A stretch of DNA of 64,000 nucleotides from Oceanobacillus piezotolerans (GTDB lineage: Bacteria > Bacillota > Bacilli > Bacillales > Amphibacillaceae). The position numbers and the translations under genes are program-made. Location: assembly GCF_003665065.1 (NCBI RefSeq), contig NZ_RCHR01000003.1, forward strand, positions 558,001-622,000, written 5' to 3'. Under the pieces are notes generated by a model. It ran no database searches. It saw nothing but the letters and a program-made list of their open reading frames with translations, and was not told the DNA's origin. This document shows, in pieces, positions 9,813 through 18,425 of the stretch (its first letter is position 1; every line of letters starts with the position of its first letter).

Positions 9813-10631
9813 ATGGAATATGTATTTTTTAAAGATGAAGGACTTAATCAATTTCATTTAGATAATAAGGAATTATTTGAGGAAAGATTATTAGAAGAAG
9901 CAGTAAACGTCAAAGATAAAATTGAAGAAATTAAACTAATAGGAAATATTAATTTAATTGCAAATGCTCATAATGTTGTTCTATATGTTGTCAATGGCAA
10001 TGAAAAGGAATTAATCGAGTTTGGAAAAAAAGAAGGCATCGCATGGGCTAAGAACAATTTAACTCTATCATTTAAGATAGAATGGATTCAGGCAATTCGA
10101 ATGACACTGTGGGACTTTTTAAATAAATATAGACAGCTGAATTCTGAGAAGGACACGGAATGGTTCTACAAGATGGGTAAACAAATTAATCGTCTATTGG
10201 ACGTGTTCTTTAAGGGATTCTTTCTAAGCTACTCCCATTATAAAGATGACTTAATTGAATCTCAGAGGAAGTTAGTTGAACATTTATCTGTACCAGTTAT
10301 TCCTGTTTCCTCTTCCGTTAGTGTTATTCCTTTAATTGGAACAATCGATGAATATCGTGCAATGATTATGGAGGAGAAGGTACTGCAAACCATTAGAGAT
10401 CATAGTATCCAAACCATTATTTTAGACTTATCAGGAATCGCTGAAATGGATTACAACGTCATTCAAAAATTTATGAAGTTGTTTGAAGGTATTAAAATTT
10501 TGGGCTGCGACCCAATTATTACAGGTTTACGACCAGAGGTGGTTAGTAGTATTGCTAAATTGGATATGTCCTTTAGTAAAAAGGCAAAATCCAAAGCTAC
10601 TTTACAACAAGCAATAAAAGACTATCTATAA
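9813..10631 (+). CDS. RsbR-family STAS domain protein (stressosome type)
   Basis: The 272-residue protein has the size and layout of RsbR paralogues, the co-antagonists that form the stressosome with RsbS and bind the kinase RsbT to control sigma-B. The N-terminal ~150 residues form a helical sensor region with no recognisable cofactor motif. The C-terminal STAS domain starts with the linker PVIPVSSSVSVIPLIGTID. Thr177 in GTID matches the first RsbT phosphorylation site of RsbRA. The second site seems to be lost: the usual DT pair aligns by motif with D213-Y214. Its position between polC and rimP is unusual. It has its own candidate sigma-B promoter and is followed by a terminator-like hairpin. 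Confidence 0.85.
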   Translation: MEYVFFKDEGLNQFHLDNKELFEERLLEEAVNVKDKIEEIKLIGNINLIANAHNVVLYVVNGNEKELIEFGKKEGIAWAKNNLTLSFKIEWIQAIRMTLWDFLNKYRQLNSEKDTEWFYKMGKQINRLLDVFFKGFFLSYSHYKDDLIESQRKLVEHLSVPVIPVSSSVSVIPLIGTIDEYRAMIMEEKVLQTIRDHSIQTIILDLSGIAEMDYNVIQKFMKLFEGIKILGCDPIITGLRPEVVSSIAKLDMSFSKKAKSKATLQQAIKDYL

Positions 10632-10742
10632 TTCGTATTAAATGCAGTTATAAGACATTTCACGGTTTATTATGGTAATTCTTGCATCCTTTTGCTATTT
10701 ATGATATTCTTTTTATGGTAAGTATTGATACGTCAGTTCAGG

Positions 10743-10770
10743 AGAGTGGGTGAACAGCCCACTCTTTCTT
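10743..10770 (+). terminator. Hairpin with T-rich tail, end of STAS gene or rimP leader
   Basis: GAGTGGG pairs with CCCACTC around a 7-nt loop, followed by TTTCTT. It lies 110 bp after the STAS gene stop and so could be its terminator. It is equally well placed to belong to the leader of the rimP-nusA-infB operon. Confidence 0.6.
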
Positions 10771-10800
10771 CATAACTTCTATTCTTCTTGTTAAACTTCT

Positions 10801-10831
10801 CCCTTGCCACGACTTTCGGCAGGGGTTTTAT
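10801..10831 (+). terminator. Second hairpin upstream of rimP
   Basis: CCCTTGCC pairs with GGCAGGGG around ACGACTTTC and is followed by TTTTAT. Having two terminator-like hairpins in a row ahead of the large translation-factor operon suggests either tandem terminators or an attenuator in the operon leader. Confidence 0.6.
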
Positions 10832-10918
10832 ATTGAATAGATAGTTTTCATACCTTGGTTCATAATAAGTAATAGACAAATTCTAACAACAAGTTTGAAA
10901 CGAAAAAGGAGGATTTAT

Positions 10919-11389
10919 GTGAGTTCTCAAGTTACCAAAACAACGGAGGAATTAGTTCTGCCTATTCTAGAGAAAAAGCAATTAGAACTAGTAGATATAG
11001 AATATGTTAAAGAAGGGAAAAACTATTTTCTGCGTGTCTATATTGATAAACCAGGTGGAATAGATATAGCAGAGTGTGGAGAAGTTTCCGAGCAGCTGAG
11101 TGAAAAACTAGATGAGAAAGACCCTATTAAGGATCCATATTTTCTTGAGGTATCATCACCAGGTGTCGAAAGACCGTTAAAGACAAAAGCAGATTTTGAA
11201 AAGAATGTAACTCAAAATGTATATATCAAATTATATGAGCCAATTGACAATGAGAAGGAATATGAAGGCATCATGAAAGACTTCAGTAATGATATCGTGA
11301 CATTGGAATATAAAGTGAAAACTCGTAAGAAAACGGTTGAAATACCATTTGATAAAATAGCAAAAGCTAGGCTTGCTGTAGTTTTTTAA
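10919..11389 (+). CDS. rimP: Ribosome maturation factor RimP
   Basis: Required for maturation of the 30S subunit. The 156-residue protein has the family features [36 protein letters not shown] and the hallmark [13 protein letters not shown]. The start is the GTG at 10919, placed by AAAGGAGG a few bases upstream and by the N-terminus [13 protein letters not shown]. An ATG two bases earlier is immediately followed by a stop, and the TTG at 10895 precedes the ribosome binding site. It is the first gene of the rimP-nusA-rnpM-ylxQ-infB-ylxP-rbfA operon, with 15 bp to nusA. Confidence 0.96.
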   Translation: MSSQVTKTTEELVLPILEKKQLELVDIEYVKEGKNYFLRVYIDKPGGIDIAECGEVSEQLSEKLDEKDPIKDPYFLEVSSPGVERPLKTKADFEKNVTQNVYIKLYEPIDNEKEYEGIMKDFSNDIVTLEYKVKTRKKTVEIPFDKIAKARLAVVF

Positions 11390-11404
11390 AGGGGGAGAAG
11401 GAAA

Positions 11405-12502
11405 TTGAGCAGTCAATTGTTCGAAGCAATTGAGTTTTTATCGAAAGAAAAAGGAATTGAAAAAGAAGTATTACTTGAAGCTCTGGAAGCTGCTCTGATA
11501 TCAGCATACAAGAAGAATTTCAAATCCGCATCCAATGTAAGGGTGGAACTGAATGAAGTAACTGGAAAGATGAGTGTTTATTCTAGAAAGACAGTAGTAG
11601 AAGAAGTGGAAGATTCACAACAAGAAGTTTCTCTCGAAGAAGCTAGACTTTCTGATCCGAACCACGAGGTGGATGATATTATTGAAGTTGAAGTCACACC
11701 AAAGGATTTTGGAAGAATTGCGGCTCAAGCAGCTAAGCAAGTCGTAACACAGCGTGTGAGAGAAGCGGAACGTGGAGTAATCTTCTCTGAATATATTGAC
11801 CGTGAAGATGATGTCATGACAGGTATTATTCAACGAAAGGATTCCCGCTTTGTGTATGTTAATTTAGGTAAAATAGAAGCAAAGCTGGCTGAATCTGAAC
11901 AAATGCCAACAGAAGAATATTTGATTCACGATCGAATTAAAGTGTATGTAACAAAAGTAGAAAATACTAGTAAAGGACCACAAATTTTTATTTCGCGCTC
12001 ACATCCAGGTTTATTAAAACGCCTATTCGAAATGGAAGTTCCAGAAATTTACGATGGAACTGTCGAAATTAAGTCTGTTGCTAGAGAAGCTGGAGATCGT
12101 TCTAAAATCTCCGTACATGCACAAGATCCAGAGGTTGATGCAGTTGGTTCATGTGTTGGTCAAAAAGGTCAGCGAGTACAAGCGATTGTCAATGAATTAA
12201 AAGGGGAAAAGATTGATATCGTGGAATGGTCTGAGGATCCTAAGGTTTATGTTTCGAATGCACTTAGTCCTTCTAAGGTTACAGAAGTGCTAGTGAATGA
12301 AGAAGATAAAGCAACCACAGTTATTGTTCCTGATTATCAACTGTCCCTTGCTATTGGAAAACGTGGTCAAAATGCTCGACTTGCTGCTAAGCTAACAGGG
12401 TGGAAGATAGACATTAAGAGTGAATCTGATGCAAAAGAAGAAGGCTTATTAGGAGAAACAGAGGAAACTTATTCTGACGAAAGTGAAGACTTGTTTGAAT
12501 AA
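11405..12502 (+). CDS. nusA: Transcription termination/antitermination factor NusA
   Basis: RNA polymerase-binding elongation factor affecting pausing, termination and antitermination. Domain order in 365 residues: N-terminal polymerase-binding domain (residues 1-125), S1 domain beginning near EDDVMTGIIQRKD, then two KH domains with GSCVGQKGQRVQ and LAIGKRGQNARLA as their GxxG loops. It ends in an acidic tail and lacks the extra C-terminal acidic repeats of enterobacterial NusA, as is usual for Firmicutes. The TTG start is supported by GGGGGAGAAGG and by the conserved MSSQLFEAIEF start. Confidence 0.97.
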   Translation: MSSQLFEAIEFLSKEKGIEKEVLLEALEAALISAYKKNFKSASNVRVELNEVTGKMSVYSRKTVVEEVEDSQQEVSLEEARLSDPNHEVDDIIEVEVTPKDFGRIAAQAAKQVVTQRVREAERGVIFSEYIDREDDVMTGIIQRKDSRFVYVNLGKIEAKLAESEQMPTEEYLIHDRIKVYVTKVENTSKGPQIFISRSHPGLLKRLFEMEVPEIYDGTVEIKSVAREAGDRSKISVHAQDPEVDAVGSCVGQKGQRVQAIVNELKGEKIDIVEWSEDPKVYVSNALSPSKVTEVLVNEEDKATTVIVPDYQLSLAIGKRGQNARLAAKLTGWKIDIKSESDAKEEGLLGETEETYSDESEDLFE

Positions 12503-12517
12503 GGAGGAACGATAAAG

Positions 12518-12793
12518 GTGAAGAAAAGAAAAACGCCAGAACGAAAATGCATTATTACAAATGAAATGAAGCCAAAAAAAGAGTTGATTCGGATCGTTCG
12601 TAATAAAGAGGGAGAAGTCTTCGTTGACGAAACCGGCAAGAAAAACGGACGAGGTGCTTATCTTTCCAGAAGCTTAGATGTTATTGAACAGGCTGAGAAG
12701 TCAAATGAATTAAATAGACATTTAAATGCTGAAGTGGATGCTTCTATATATGAAGAACTAAAAGAATTGGTAAGGTCTAATAAACATGAATAA
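12518..12793 (+). CDS. rnpM: RNase P modulator RnpM (YlxR)
   Basis: Small basic nucleic-acid-binding protein of the YlxR (DUF448) family, described in B. subtilis as binding the RNase P RNA and lowering RNase P activity. The 91-residue protein shows the family signature RKCIITNEMKPKKELIRIVR followed by GRGAYLSRSLD. It begins at GTG 12518 behind AAGGAGG and overlaps ylxQ by 8 bp, so the two are translationally coupled. Confidence 0.92.
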   Translation: MKKRKTPERKCIITNEMKPKKELIRIVRNKEGEVFVDETGKKNGRGAYLSRSLDVIEQAEKSNELNRHLNAEVDASIYEELKELVRSNKHE

Positions 12794-13085
12794 AAACTAT
12801 TTGAATATGATAGGTTTGGCATACCGTGCTAGAAAGTGTTCGCTTGGGGAAGAAACCATACTTAAAGATATTCAAAGGCAACAAGCAAAGCTAGTACTTA
12901 TAGCGAGTGACACAGGTCCACAGACCATGAAGCGATTGACAGACAAATGCAAATATTATAAAGTGCCTTACCTAATTGTAGATGACCGGGAAACATTAGC
13001 AAATGCATTAGGAAAGTCACAAAGGGTGGCAGTAGCAATACTCGATCGTGGATTTGCAAAGAAAATTATGTCGTTAATCGGTTAA
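12786..13085 (+). CDS. ylxQ: L7Ae-family RNA-binding protein YlxQ
   Basis: The 99-residue protein has an L7Ae/L30e/Gadd45 fold typical of K-turn RNA-binding proteins. It has the family core [28 protein letters not shown] and [18 protein letters not shown]. Its role in the cell is not settled; neighbourhood and fold suggest ribosome- or RNA-associated work. The start codon lies inside the end of rnpM. Confidence 0.92.
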   Translation: MNKNYLNMIGLAYRARKCSLGEETILKDIQRQQAKLVLIASDTGPQTMKRLTDKCKYYKVPYLIVDDRETLANALGKSQRVAVAILDRGFAKKIMSLIG

Positions 13086-13105
13086 TTAATTTCGGGGGTG
13101 AACGT

Positions 13106-15214
13106 ATGAGTAAAATGCGTGTATATGAATATGCAAAAGAAAATAATACAACCAGTAAAGATGTTATAGACTATTTAAAAAAAGTAAATGTAGAAGTATC
13201 CAACCATATGTCTACTATTTCTGCTGATACAGTACAAAAATTGGATGAAAAATTTAAACCAAAGCAAGCGGCAGAGAAAGAGAATTCGAATGGTGCAAAA
13301 CCAAACAATTCTTCGAAAGCTCCAGTGAAGAAGAAACCTGGTAAACCACAAAACCAACAAAAAACAAATCATCATCAGAGTAATAATAAGAATAAGAAAA
13401 ATAAAGGGCCTAAAAAAGGAAGGGATTCTCAAGTACAGCAAAAGCCTGTTGTAAAAGAAACCCCTAAAAAAATTACTTATAGCGACACATTAACTGTAAG
13501 CGGCCTTGCAGAAAAACTGAATAAAGAGCCGGCAGAACTTATCAAGAAATTAATGTTTCTTGGTGTAATGGCTACAAAAAATCAGGATTTGGATGATGAT
13601 GCAGTCGAATTAATTTGCAGTGAATATGATGTAGAAGTAGAAAAAGAAATCATACTAGAGGATACAGATTTAGATAAATACGTTATTGAAGATGATGAAG
13701 GAAGTCTCATTGAAAGACCTGCCGTTGTTACTATTATGGGTCACGTTGACCATGGTAAAACTACTTTGCTTGACTCTATCCGTCATACAAAAGTTACTGC
13801 AGCAGAAGCTGGGGGAATTACACAGCATATCGGGGCATATCAAGTAGAAGTAGAAGACAAGAAAATAACGTTCTTAGATACTCCTGGTCACGCGGCGTTT
13901 ACAAGCATGCGTTCTCGAGGTGCACAAGTTACGGATATTGCGATTCTTGTGGTAGCTGCTGATGATGGTGTTATGCCACAAACAGTTGAAGCTATTAATC
14001 ATGCAAAAGCTGCTGAAGTTCCAATTATCGTTGCAGTAAATAAGGTGGACAAGGAAACTGCAAATCCTGATCGTGTTATGCAGGAATTAACAGAACATGA
14101 GCTCATTCCAGAAGACTGGGGTGGAAGTACTATTTTTGTTAACCTATCCGCTCTTAAAAATGAGGGAATTGATGATTTACTAGAAATGATACTTCTAGTA
14201 GCTGAAGTGGAAGAACTAAAAGCAAATCCAAATGCCAATGCATTCGGTTCTGTTATCGAAGCACAATTAGATAAAGGAAAGGGTAGTGTTGCTACCTTAC
14301 TTGTACAGAATGGGACCCTTCGTGTTGGAGATTCCATTGTTGTAGGAAGTACTTTTGGACGTGTGCGTGCGATGATTAATGATATCGGCGAGCGCGTTAC
14401 GGAAGCTGGTCCTTCTACTCCTGTAGAGATTACAGGTTTGCATGATGTCCCTCAGGCTGGTGATCAATTCTTAGTATTCAAAGACGAAAAGAAAGCTCGT
14501 CAGGTGGGTGAAGCTCGTCAACAAAAAGCCATTGCAGAAAATCGTACAGAGCATGTTAAGGTAAGCCTTGATGATTTGTTTGAACAAATCAAACAAGGGG
14601 AAATGAAAGAATTGAATATTATTATTAAAGCTGATGTTCAAGGATCTACAGAAGCTTTAGCATCTTCTCTTCAAAAAATTGATGTTGAAGGTGTTAAAAT
14701 TAATATCATTCACTCTGGCGCTGGTGCAATTACAGAATCTGACATTATATTAGCATCTGCTTCTAACGCTATTATTATTGGGTTTAATGTACGTCCAGAT
14801 GCTAACGCTAAGAATGCAGCAGAACGTGAAAAAGTAGACATTCGTTTACATCGCGTCATCTATAGTGCAATTGAAGAGATTGAATCTGCGATGAAAGGCA
14901 TGCTTGATCCAGAATTTGAAGAGAAAGTTATCGGGCAAGCAGAAGTACGTGAAACATTCAAGGTTTCTAAAGTTGGTACCATTGCAGGAAGCTATGTAAC
15001 AGATGGTAAACTTACACGTGATGCTGGTGTGAGACTGATTCGTGATGGTGTGGTCCTTTATGAAGGTGAAATTGATACCTTAAAACGTTTTAAAGACGAT
15101 GTAAAAGAAGTGGCACAAAATTACGAATGTGGAATAACAATAAGTAACTTTAATGATATTAAGGTTGGAGATGTCATCGAGGCATTTGTAATGGAGGAAA
15201 TAGAACGTAAATGA
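13106..15214 (+). CDS. infB: Translation initiation factor IF-2
   Basis: GTPase that places initiator fMet-tRNA on the 30S subunit and promotes 70S joining. The first ~60 residues carry an IF2-N domain. They are followed by a lysine- and asparagine-rich linker (about 55-115) and a second IF2-N domain. The G domain starts near residue 205 with GHVDHGKTT (G1), DTPGHAAF (G3) and NKVD (G4). Domains II-IV complete the 702-residue protein, near the B. subtilis length. GGGGGTG precedes the ATG. The last 4 bp overlap ylxP. Confidence 0.98.
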   Translation: MSKMRVYEYAKENNTTSKDVIDYLKKVNVEVSNHMSTISADTVQKLDEKFKPKQAAEKENSNGAKPNNSSKAPVKKKPGKPQNQQKTNHHQSNNKNKKNKGPKKGRDSQVQQKPVVKETPKKITYSDTLTVSGLAEKLNKEPAELIKKLMFLGVMATKNQDLDDDAVELICSEYDVEVEKEIILEDTDLDKYVIEDDEGSLIERPAVVTIMGHVDHGKTTLLDSIRHTKVTAAEAGGITQHIGAYQVEVEDKKITFLDTPGHAAFTSMRSRGAQVTDIAILVVAADDGVMPQTVEAINHAKAAEVPIIVAVNKVDKETANPDRVMQELTEHELIPEDWGGSTIFVNLSALKNEGIDDLLEMILLVAEVEELKANPNANAFGSVIEAQLDKGKGSVATLLVQNGTLRVGDSIVVGSTFGRVRAMINDIGERVTEAGPSTPVEITGLHDVPQAGDQFLVFKDEKKARQVGEARQQKAIAENRTEHVKVSLDDLFEQIKQGEMKELNIIIKADVQGSTEALASSLQKIDVEGVKINIIHSGAGAITESDIILASASNAIIIGFNVRPDANAKNAAEREKVDIRLHRVIYSAIEEIESAMKGMLDPEFEEKVIGQAEVRETFKVSKVGTIAGSYVTDGKLTRDAGVRLIRDGVVLYEGEIDTLKRFKDDVKEVAQNYECGITISNFNDIKVGDVIEAFVMEEIERK

Positions 15215-15489
15215 TTGTTTATGCTGAGGTAGAATGTATCATGTACGAAGGCAGTTCACTTAAGCAGAAGCGTTCTATAATCAAGCGGGTAATGGCAAAG
15301 CTTAAGAATGATTTCAATATCGCAATTACTGAGCTTGACCATCATGACGTTTGGCAGCGAACCAAGTTTGGAATTGCGACCGTTTCAACAAGTTATTCTC
15401 ATGCAGAGCAAGTTATGCAAGAGGTTTTGCGTGTTATTGATACATTCCCTGAGCTTGAGCGTACCATTACAGAAGTCGAGCGCAGATGA
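15211..15489 (+). CDS. ylxP: DUF503 family protein YlxP
   Basis: A 92-residue conserved protein always found between infB and rbfA in Bacillaceae. Recognisable pieces are [24 protein letters not shown] and [13 protein letters not shown]. The function is unproven; its place in the operon suggests a role in ribosome assembly or translation, which is inference. ATG overlaps the infB stop (ATGA), indicating translational coupling. Confidence 0.9.
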   Translation: MIVYAEVECIMYEGSSLKQKRSIIKRVMAKLKNDFNIAITELDHHDVWQRTKFGIATVSTSYSHAEQVMQEVLRVIDTFPELERTITEVERR

Positions 15490-15529
15490 ACAAGCTTAAT
15501 TTCTGAAGGTATCTAAACGAGGTGAAAAC

Positions 15530-15871
15530 ATGGCTGAATTACGTGCAAATCGTGTAGCTGAGCAAATGAAAAAAGAATTGGGTGAAATTCTCACACGGAA
15601 AATTAAAGACCCAAGAGTAGGTTTCGTTACGGTTACAGATGTTGATGTTACAGGTGATCTGCAACAAGCAAAAGTATATATTTCTGTTTTAGGTGATGAG
15701 AAGCAGAAACAGGATACTTTATTAGGCTTAGCGAAAGCGAAAGGGTTTATTCGTTCTGAGATAGGCAAGCGAATTCGATTAAGAAAAACACCTGAACTTA
15801 CGTTTGAATTTGATGAGGCTTTTGCGTACGGTAATCGTATTGAATCTTTAATACGTGACTTAAATAAATAA
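15530..15871 (+). CDS. rbfA: Ribosome-binding factor A
   Basis: KH-like protein that binds free 30S subunits and helps late 16S rRNA maturation, also needed for cold adaptation. The 113-residue sequence matches the family from [21 protein letters not shown] through [13 protein letters not shown] to [19 protein letters not shown]. It is the last gene before a strong terminator and therefore probably the end of the main rimP-infB transcript. Confidence 0.96.
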   Translation: MAELRANRVAEQMKKELGEILTRKIKDPRVGFVTVTDVDVTGDLQQAKVYISVLGDEKQKQDTLLGLAKAKGFIRSEIGKRIRLRKTPELTFEFDEAFAYGNRIESLIRDLNK

Positions 15872-15877
15872 TCAAAA

Positions 15878-15917
15878 AAAATCTGACTCTCTCTTCTTAA
15901 GAACGAGTCAGATTTTT
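15878..15917 (+). terminator. Strong intrinsic terminator after rbfA
   Basis: AAAATCTGACTC pairs with GAGTCAGATTTTT (11 bp or more) and starts 7 bp after the rbfA stop. The A-tract before and T-tract after make it potentially bidirectional. It separates rbfA from truB. Confidence 0.9.
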
Positions 15918-15944
15918 CCATGCTTTACATAGGAGTGATTAATA

Positions 15945-16835
15945 TTGAATGGTATTCTGCCATTATGGAAGCCAAAAGGTTATACATCTCATGATTGTGT
16001 GATGAAGATTCGAAAATGGTATAAAACAAAGAAGGTCGGTCACACTGGGACACTTGATCCAGAAGTGGAAGGAATGCTGCCTATTTGTATTGGTCAAGCA
16101 ACCAAGATTGTCCCCTTTTTAACAGACACTAGAAAAACCTATATTGCAACGGTTCAATTAGGGTTATCCACAGATACAGAGGATGCCACCGGTGAAGTGA
16201 TAGAGGAAATGAAAATAGACCGTATCCCCACAGAGGAAGAGGTTGATGATGTATTACAATCATTTTTAGGTACTACCAAGCAAATTCCTCCTATGTATTC
16301 AGCGGTTAAGGTTAACGGTAAGAAATTATACGAGTATGCAAGAGAGAATAAAAAAGTGGAACGACCTGTTCGGGAAATTGTTGTTTATGAAATAGAGCGA
16401 TTATCAAAGGTGAATACGTCATTTCGGTTTCGAGTGATTTGTTCAAAAGGAACTTATATTAGAACCCTTTGTGTAGATATAGGAAAGAAACTAGGGTATC
16501 CTGCACACATGTCACATTTGGTTAGAACGGAAACTGGTTCATTTACAGAGAAAAATGCGATAACATTTGATATGATAGAAGATGCAGTAGAGAAAAATAA
16601 GCAGGAAGAATTGTTGTCTCCTATGATAAAAGGGTTAGATCATTTGGGGTTCTGGCAAGTTGACAACATGATAAAGAGAAGAGTATTAAACGGACAGAAA
16701 CTGACAAGACCACAGGAAATCATGTCTAATGATCCATTTGTTATCATAGATGAACAACAACGAGTAATAGCAATCTATCAAATCCACCCTGAAGACGAAG
16801 AACAAATAAAACCTATCCGTGTTTTTAGTGAGTGA
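15945..16835 (+). CDS. truB: tRNA pseudouridine-55 synthase TruB
   Basis: Converts U55 in the T-arm of tRNAs to pseudouridine. The catalytic loop GHTGTLDPEVEGMLP contains Asp38, and the N-terminus NGILPLWKPKGYTSHD is typical. TYIRTLCVDIG and the C-terminal PUA-like region follow within 296 residues. The start is TTG 15945 behind AGGAGTG; no better start lies nearby. ribF follows after 22 bp, an association conserved in Firmicutes. Confidence 0.96.
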   Translation: MNGILPLWKPKGYTSHDCVMKIRKWYKTKKVGHTGTLDPEVEGMLPICIGQATKIVPFLTDTRKTYIATVQLGLSTDTEDATGEVIEEMKIDRIPTEEEVDDVLQSFLGTTKQIPPMYSAVKVNGKKLYEYARENKKVERPVREIVVYEIERLSKVNTSFRFRVICSKGTYIRTLCVDIGKKLGYPAHMSHLVRTETGSFTEKNAITFDMIEDAVEKNKQEELLSPMIKGLDHLGFWQVDNMIKRRVLNGQKLTRPQEIMSNDPFVIIDEQQRVIAIYQIHPEDEEQIKPIRVFSE

Positions 16836-16857
16836 GAGAAAGAGCAGGTGACTGATT

Positions 16858-17802
16858 ATGAGGACGTTTGAGTTAACATACCCTCATTCCTTAAATCTGG
16901 AGGACATTCCAAAAACAGTGGCAGCAATTGGCTTTTTTGATGGTATACATATTGGGCATCAACAAGTAATTAATGCTGCAATTCAAGAAGCAAAAACAAG
17001 AGACGTGGAAAGTGCGGTGATATCCTTTCATCCGCATCCATCTGTTGTACTGCGTAAGGATCATCCAAGTGTAAAATATATTACTCCTATGAAAGAAAAA
17101 CAGGAAATCTTGCAAAAATTAGGAGTGGACAGGCTCTATATTATTACTTTCAACCAAGAATTATCTCAGCTTTCCCCACAGGAGTTTATTGATCACTTTA
17201 TTATTGGATTAAACATTAAGCACCTTATAGCAGGTTTCGATTACACCTTTGGTTATAAAGGTAATGGCAATATGACAAACATAGAGGAATACACAAGGAG
17301 AGAATTTACACACTCTACCATTCCAAAAGTAATGTATGGTCAGGAAAAGGTAAGCTCAACAAGAATCAGAAATCTTTTAAATACCGGATTTGTTGACGAA
17401 GCAAATGTCCTGCTTGGTCGACCTTTTAGGATTGATGGAATTGTGATTAAAGGTGATCAGAGAGGAAGAGAGCTTGGATACCCTACAGCTAACATTAAAG
17501 TGAATCCAATTGCAATTATTCCTAAACCAGGAGTTTATGCTGTAAAAGCCTTGTATAAGAATGAAGTATACGAGGGGATGGCCAATATTGGAACGAATCC
17601 AACTTTTACAGCAGAGAGAACGGATTTATCTGTAGAAGTTAATTTATTTGATTATAATAATGACTTATATGGGGAAGAATTAATTGTAGAATGGCATAAA
17701 TATATCCGAGAAGAGGAGAAATTTGCATCGGCACAATCCTTAATTGACCAAATGGCTTTGGATGAGAAGAACATTCGTGCTTTTTTCTCCGGTAAATCTT
17801 AA
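16858..17802 (+). CDS. ribF: Bifunctional riboflavin kinase / FAD synthetase
   Basis: Makes FMN and FAD from riboflavin. The N-terminal nucleotidyltransferase domain shows AIGFFDGIHIGHQ and the later GQEKVSSTRIRNLL. The C-terminal flavokinase domain starts near residue 184 with GRPFRIDG and contains RELGYPTANI and GMANIGTNPTF. At 314 residues it is full length. The B. subtilis orthologue is called ribC; I use ribF to avoid confusion with riboflavin synthase. Confidence 0.96.
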   Translation: MRTFELTYPHSLNLEDIPKTVAAIGFFDGIHIGHQQVINAAIQEAKTRDVESAVISFHPHPSVVLRKDHPSVKYITPMKEKQEILQKLGVDRLYIITFNQELSQLSPQEFIDHFIIGLNIKHLIAGFDYTFGYKGNGNMTNIEEYTRREFTHSTIPKVMYGQEKVSSTRIRNLLNTGFVDEANVLLGRPFRIDGIVIKGDQRGRELGYPTANIKVNPIAIIPKPGVYAVKALYKNEVYEGMANIGTNPTFTAERTDLSVEVNLFDYNNDLYGEELIVEWHKYIREEEKFASAQSLIDQMALDEKNIRAFFSGKS

Positions 17803-17810
17803 CTATTTAC

Positions 17811-17839
17811 TTGCAATTTCACGGAAAAAGCGTTATGCT
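17811..17839 (+). promoter_or_regulatory. Housekeeping promoter for rpsO
   Basis: TTGCAA (17811-17816), a 17-bp spacer and TATGCT (17834-17839) form a good sigma-A promoter just after the ribF stop. Transcription would start near 17846, giving an rpsO leader of about 85 nt. Confidence 0.7.
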
Positions 17840-17845
17840 TGTAAA

Positions 17846-17930
17846 CGTAAAACCGTCGCTTGGCAAATCGTAACTCCGACGTTTGCTAGGGGATTGGGGC
17901 TATAGATATATTTTTAGGAGGTGTACGAAC
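17846..17930 (+). promoter_or_regulatory. Structured 5' leader of rpsO (candidate S15 autoregulatory site)
   Basis: The leader can fold CGTCG against CGACG, and TTGGCAA against the following TTTGCTA, which suggests a compact multi-stem or pseudoknot next to GGGGATTGGGGC. S15 is known to repress its own mRNA through leader structures in several bacteria. The assignment here is inference from position and pairing. Confidence 0.45.
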
Positions 17931-18200
17931 ATGGCTATTACACAAGAACGTAAAAATGAACTTATCAACGAGTACAAAGTTCACGAAACTGATACGGGAT
18001 CTCCTGAGGTACAAATCGCTGTACTTACAGAAGAAATCAATGCTCTAAACGAACATTTACGTGTTCACAAAAAAGATCACCATTCCCGTCGTGGATTATT
18101 AAAAATGGTTGGTAAACGTCGTAATCTACTTAACTACCTACGTAACAAAGATGTTACACGTTACCGTGAATTAATTAAACGACTAGGTTTACGTCGATAA
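17931..18200 (+). CDS. rpsO: 30S ribosomal protein S15
   Basis: Early-binding 30S protein that contacts the 16S rRNA central domain. The 89-residue sequence [19 protein letters not shown] to IKRLGLRR is canonical, with the conserved [10 protein letters not shown] and HRSRRGLL-like [15 protein letters not shown] motifs. The start is ATG 17931 behind a perfect AGGAGGTG, not the longer in-frame extension. A terminator follows within 6 bp. Confidence 0.98.
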   Translation: MAITQERKNELINEYKVHETDTGSPEVQIAVLTEEINALNEHLRVHKKDHHSRRGLLKMVGKRRNLLNYLRNKDVTRYRELIKRLGLRR

Positions 18201-18205
18201 TTTTT

Positions 18206-18233
18206 AAGAAGCAGGAGAAATCCTGCTTCTTCT
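18206..18233 (+). terminator. Strong intrinsic terminator after rpsO
   Basis: AAGAAGCAGGA pairs with TCCTGCTTCTT around a GAAA loop, an unusually stable tetraloop hairpin, followed by CTATTAT. Confidence 0.88.
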
Positions 18234-18425
18234 ATTATCTACATATTTTGTACATATAACGAGAGATAACCAGACAGATTACAGTATTCCGTAAACCACG
18301 TAAAAGCTGTCTGCTACATAGCTTCTCGTTTAAATAATCTGCAGAAATAATTATCATGGATTGAAGTTTCACTATAGAAAATATAAAATAGAGATAATGT
18401 AGTAATGAAAGGAGCACTATATCGA

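Noticed and set aside
10632..10918. Known riboswitch or T-box ahead of rimP
   Set aside because: Only two simple hairpins with T-tails are visible, with no T-box sequence or aptamer core.
18405..18425. Upstream ATG of pnp (adds seven residues)
   Set aside because: The extension contains the ribosome binding site itself (AAAGGAGC), so the start at 18426 is used.
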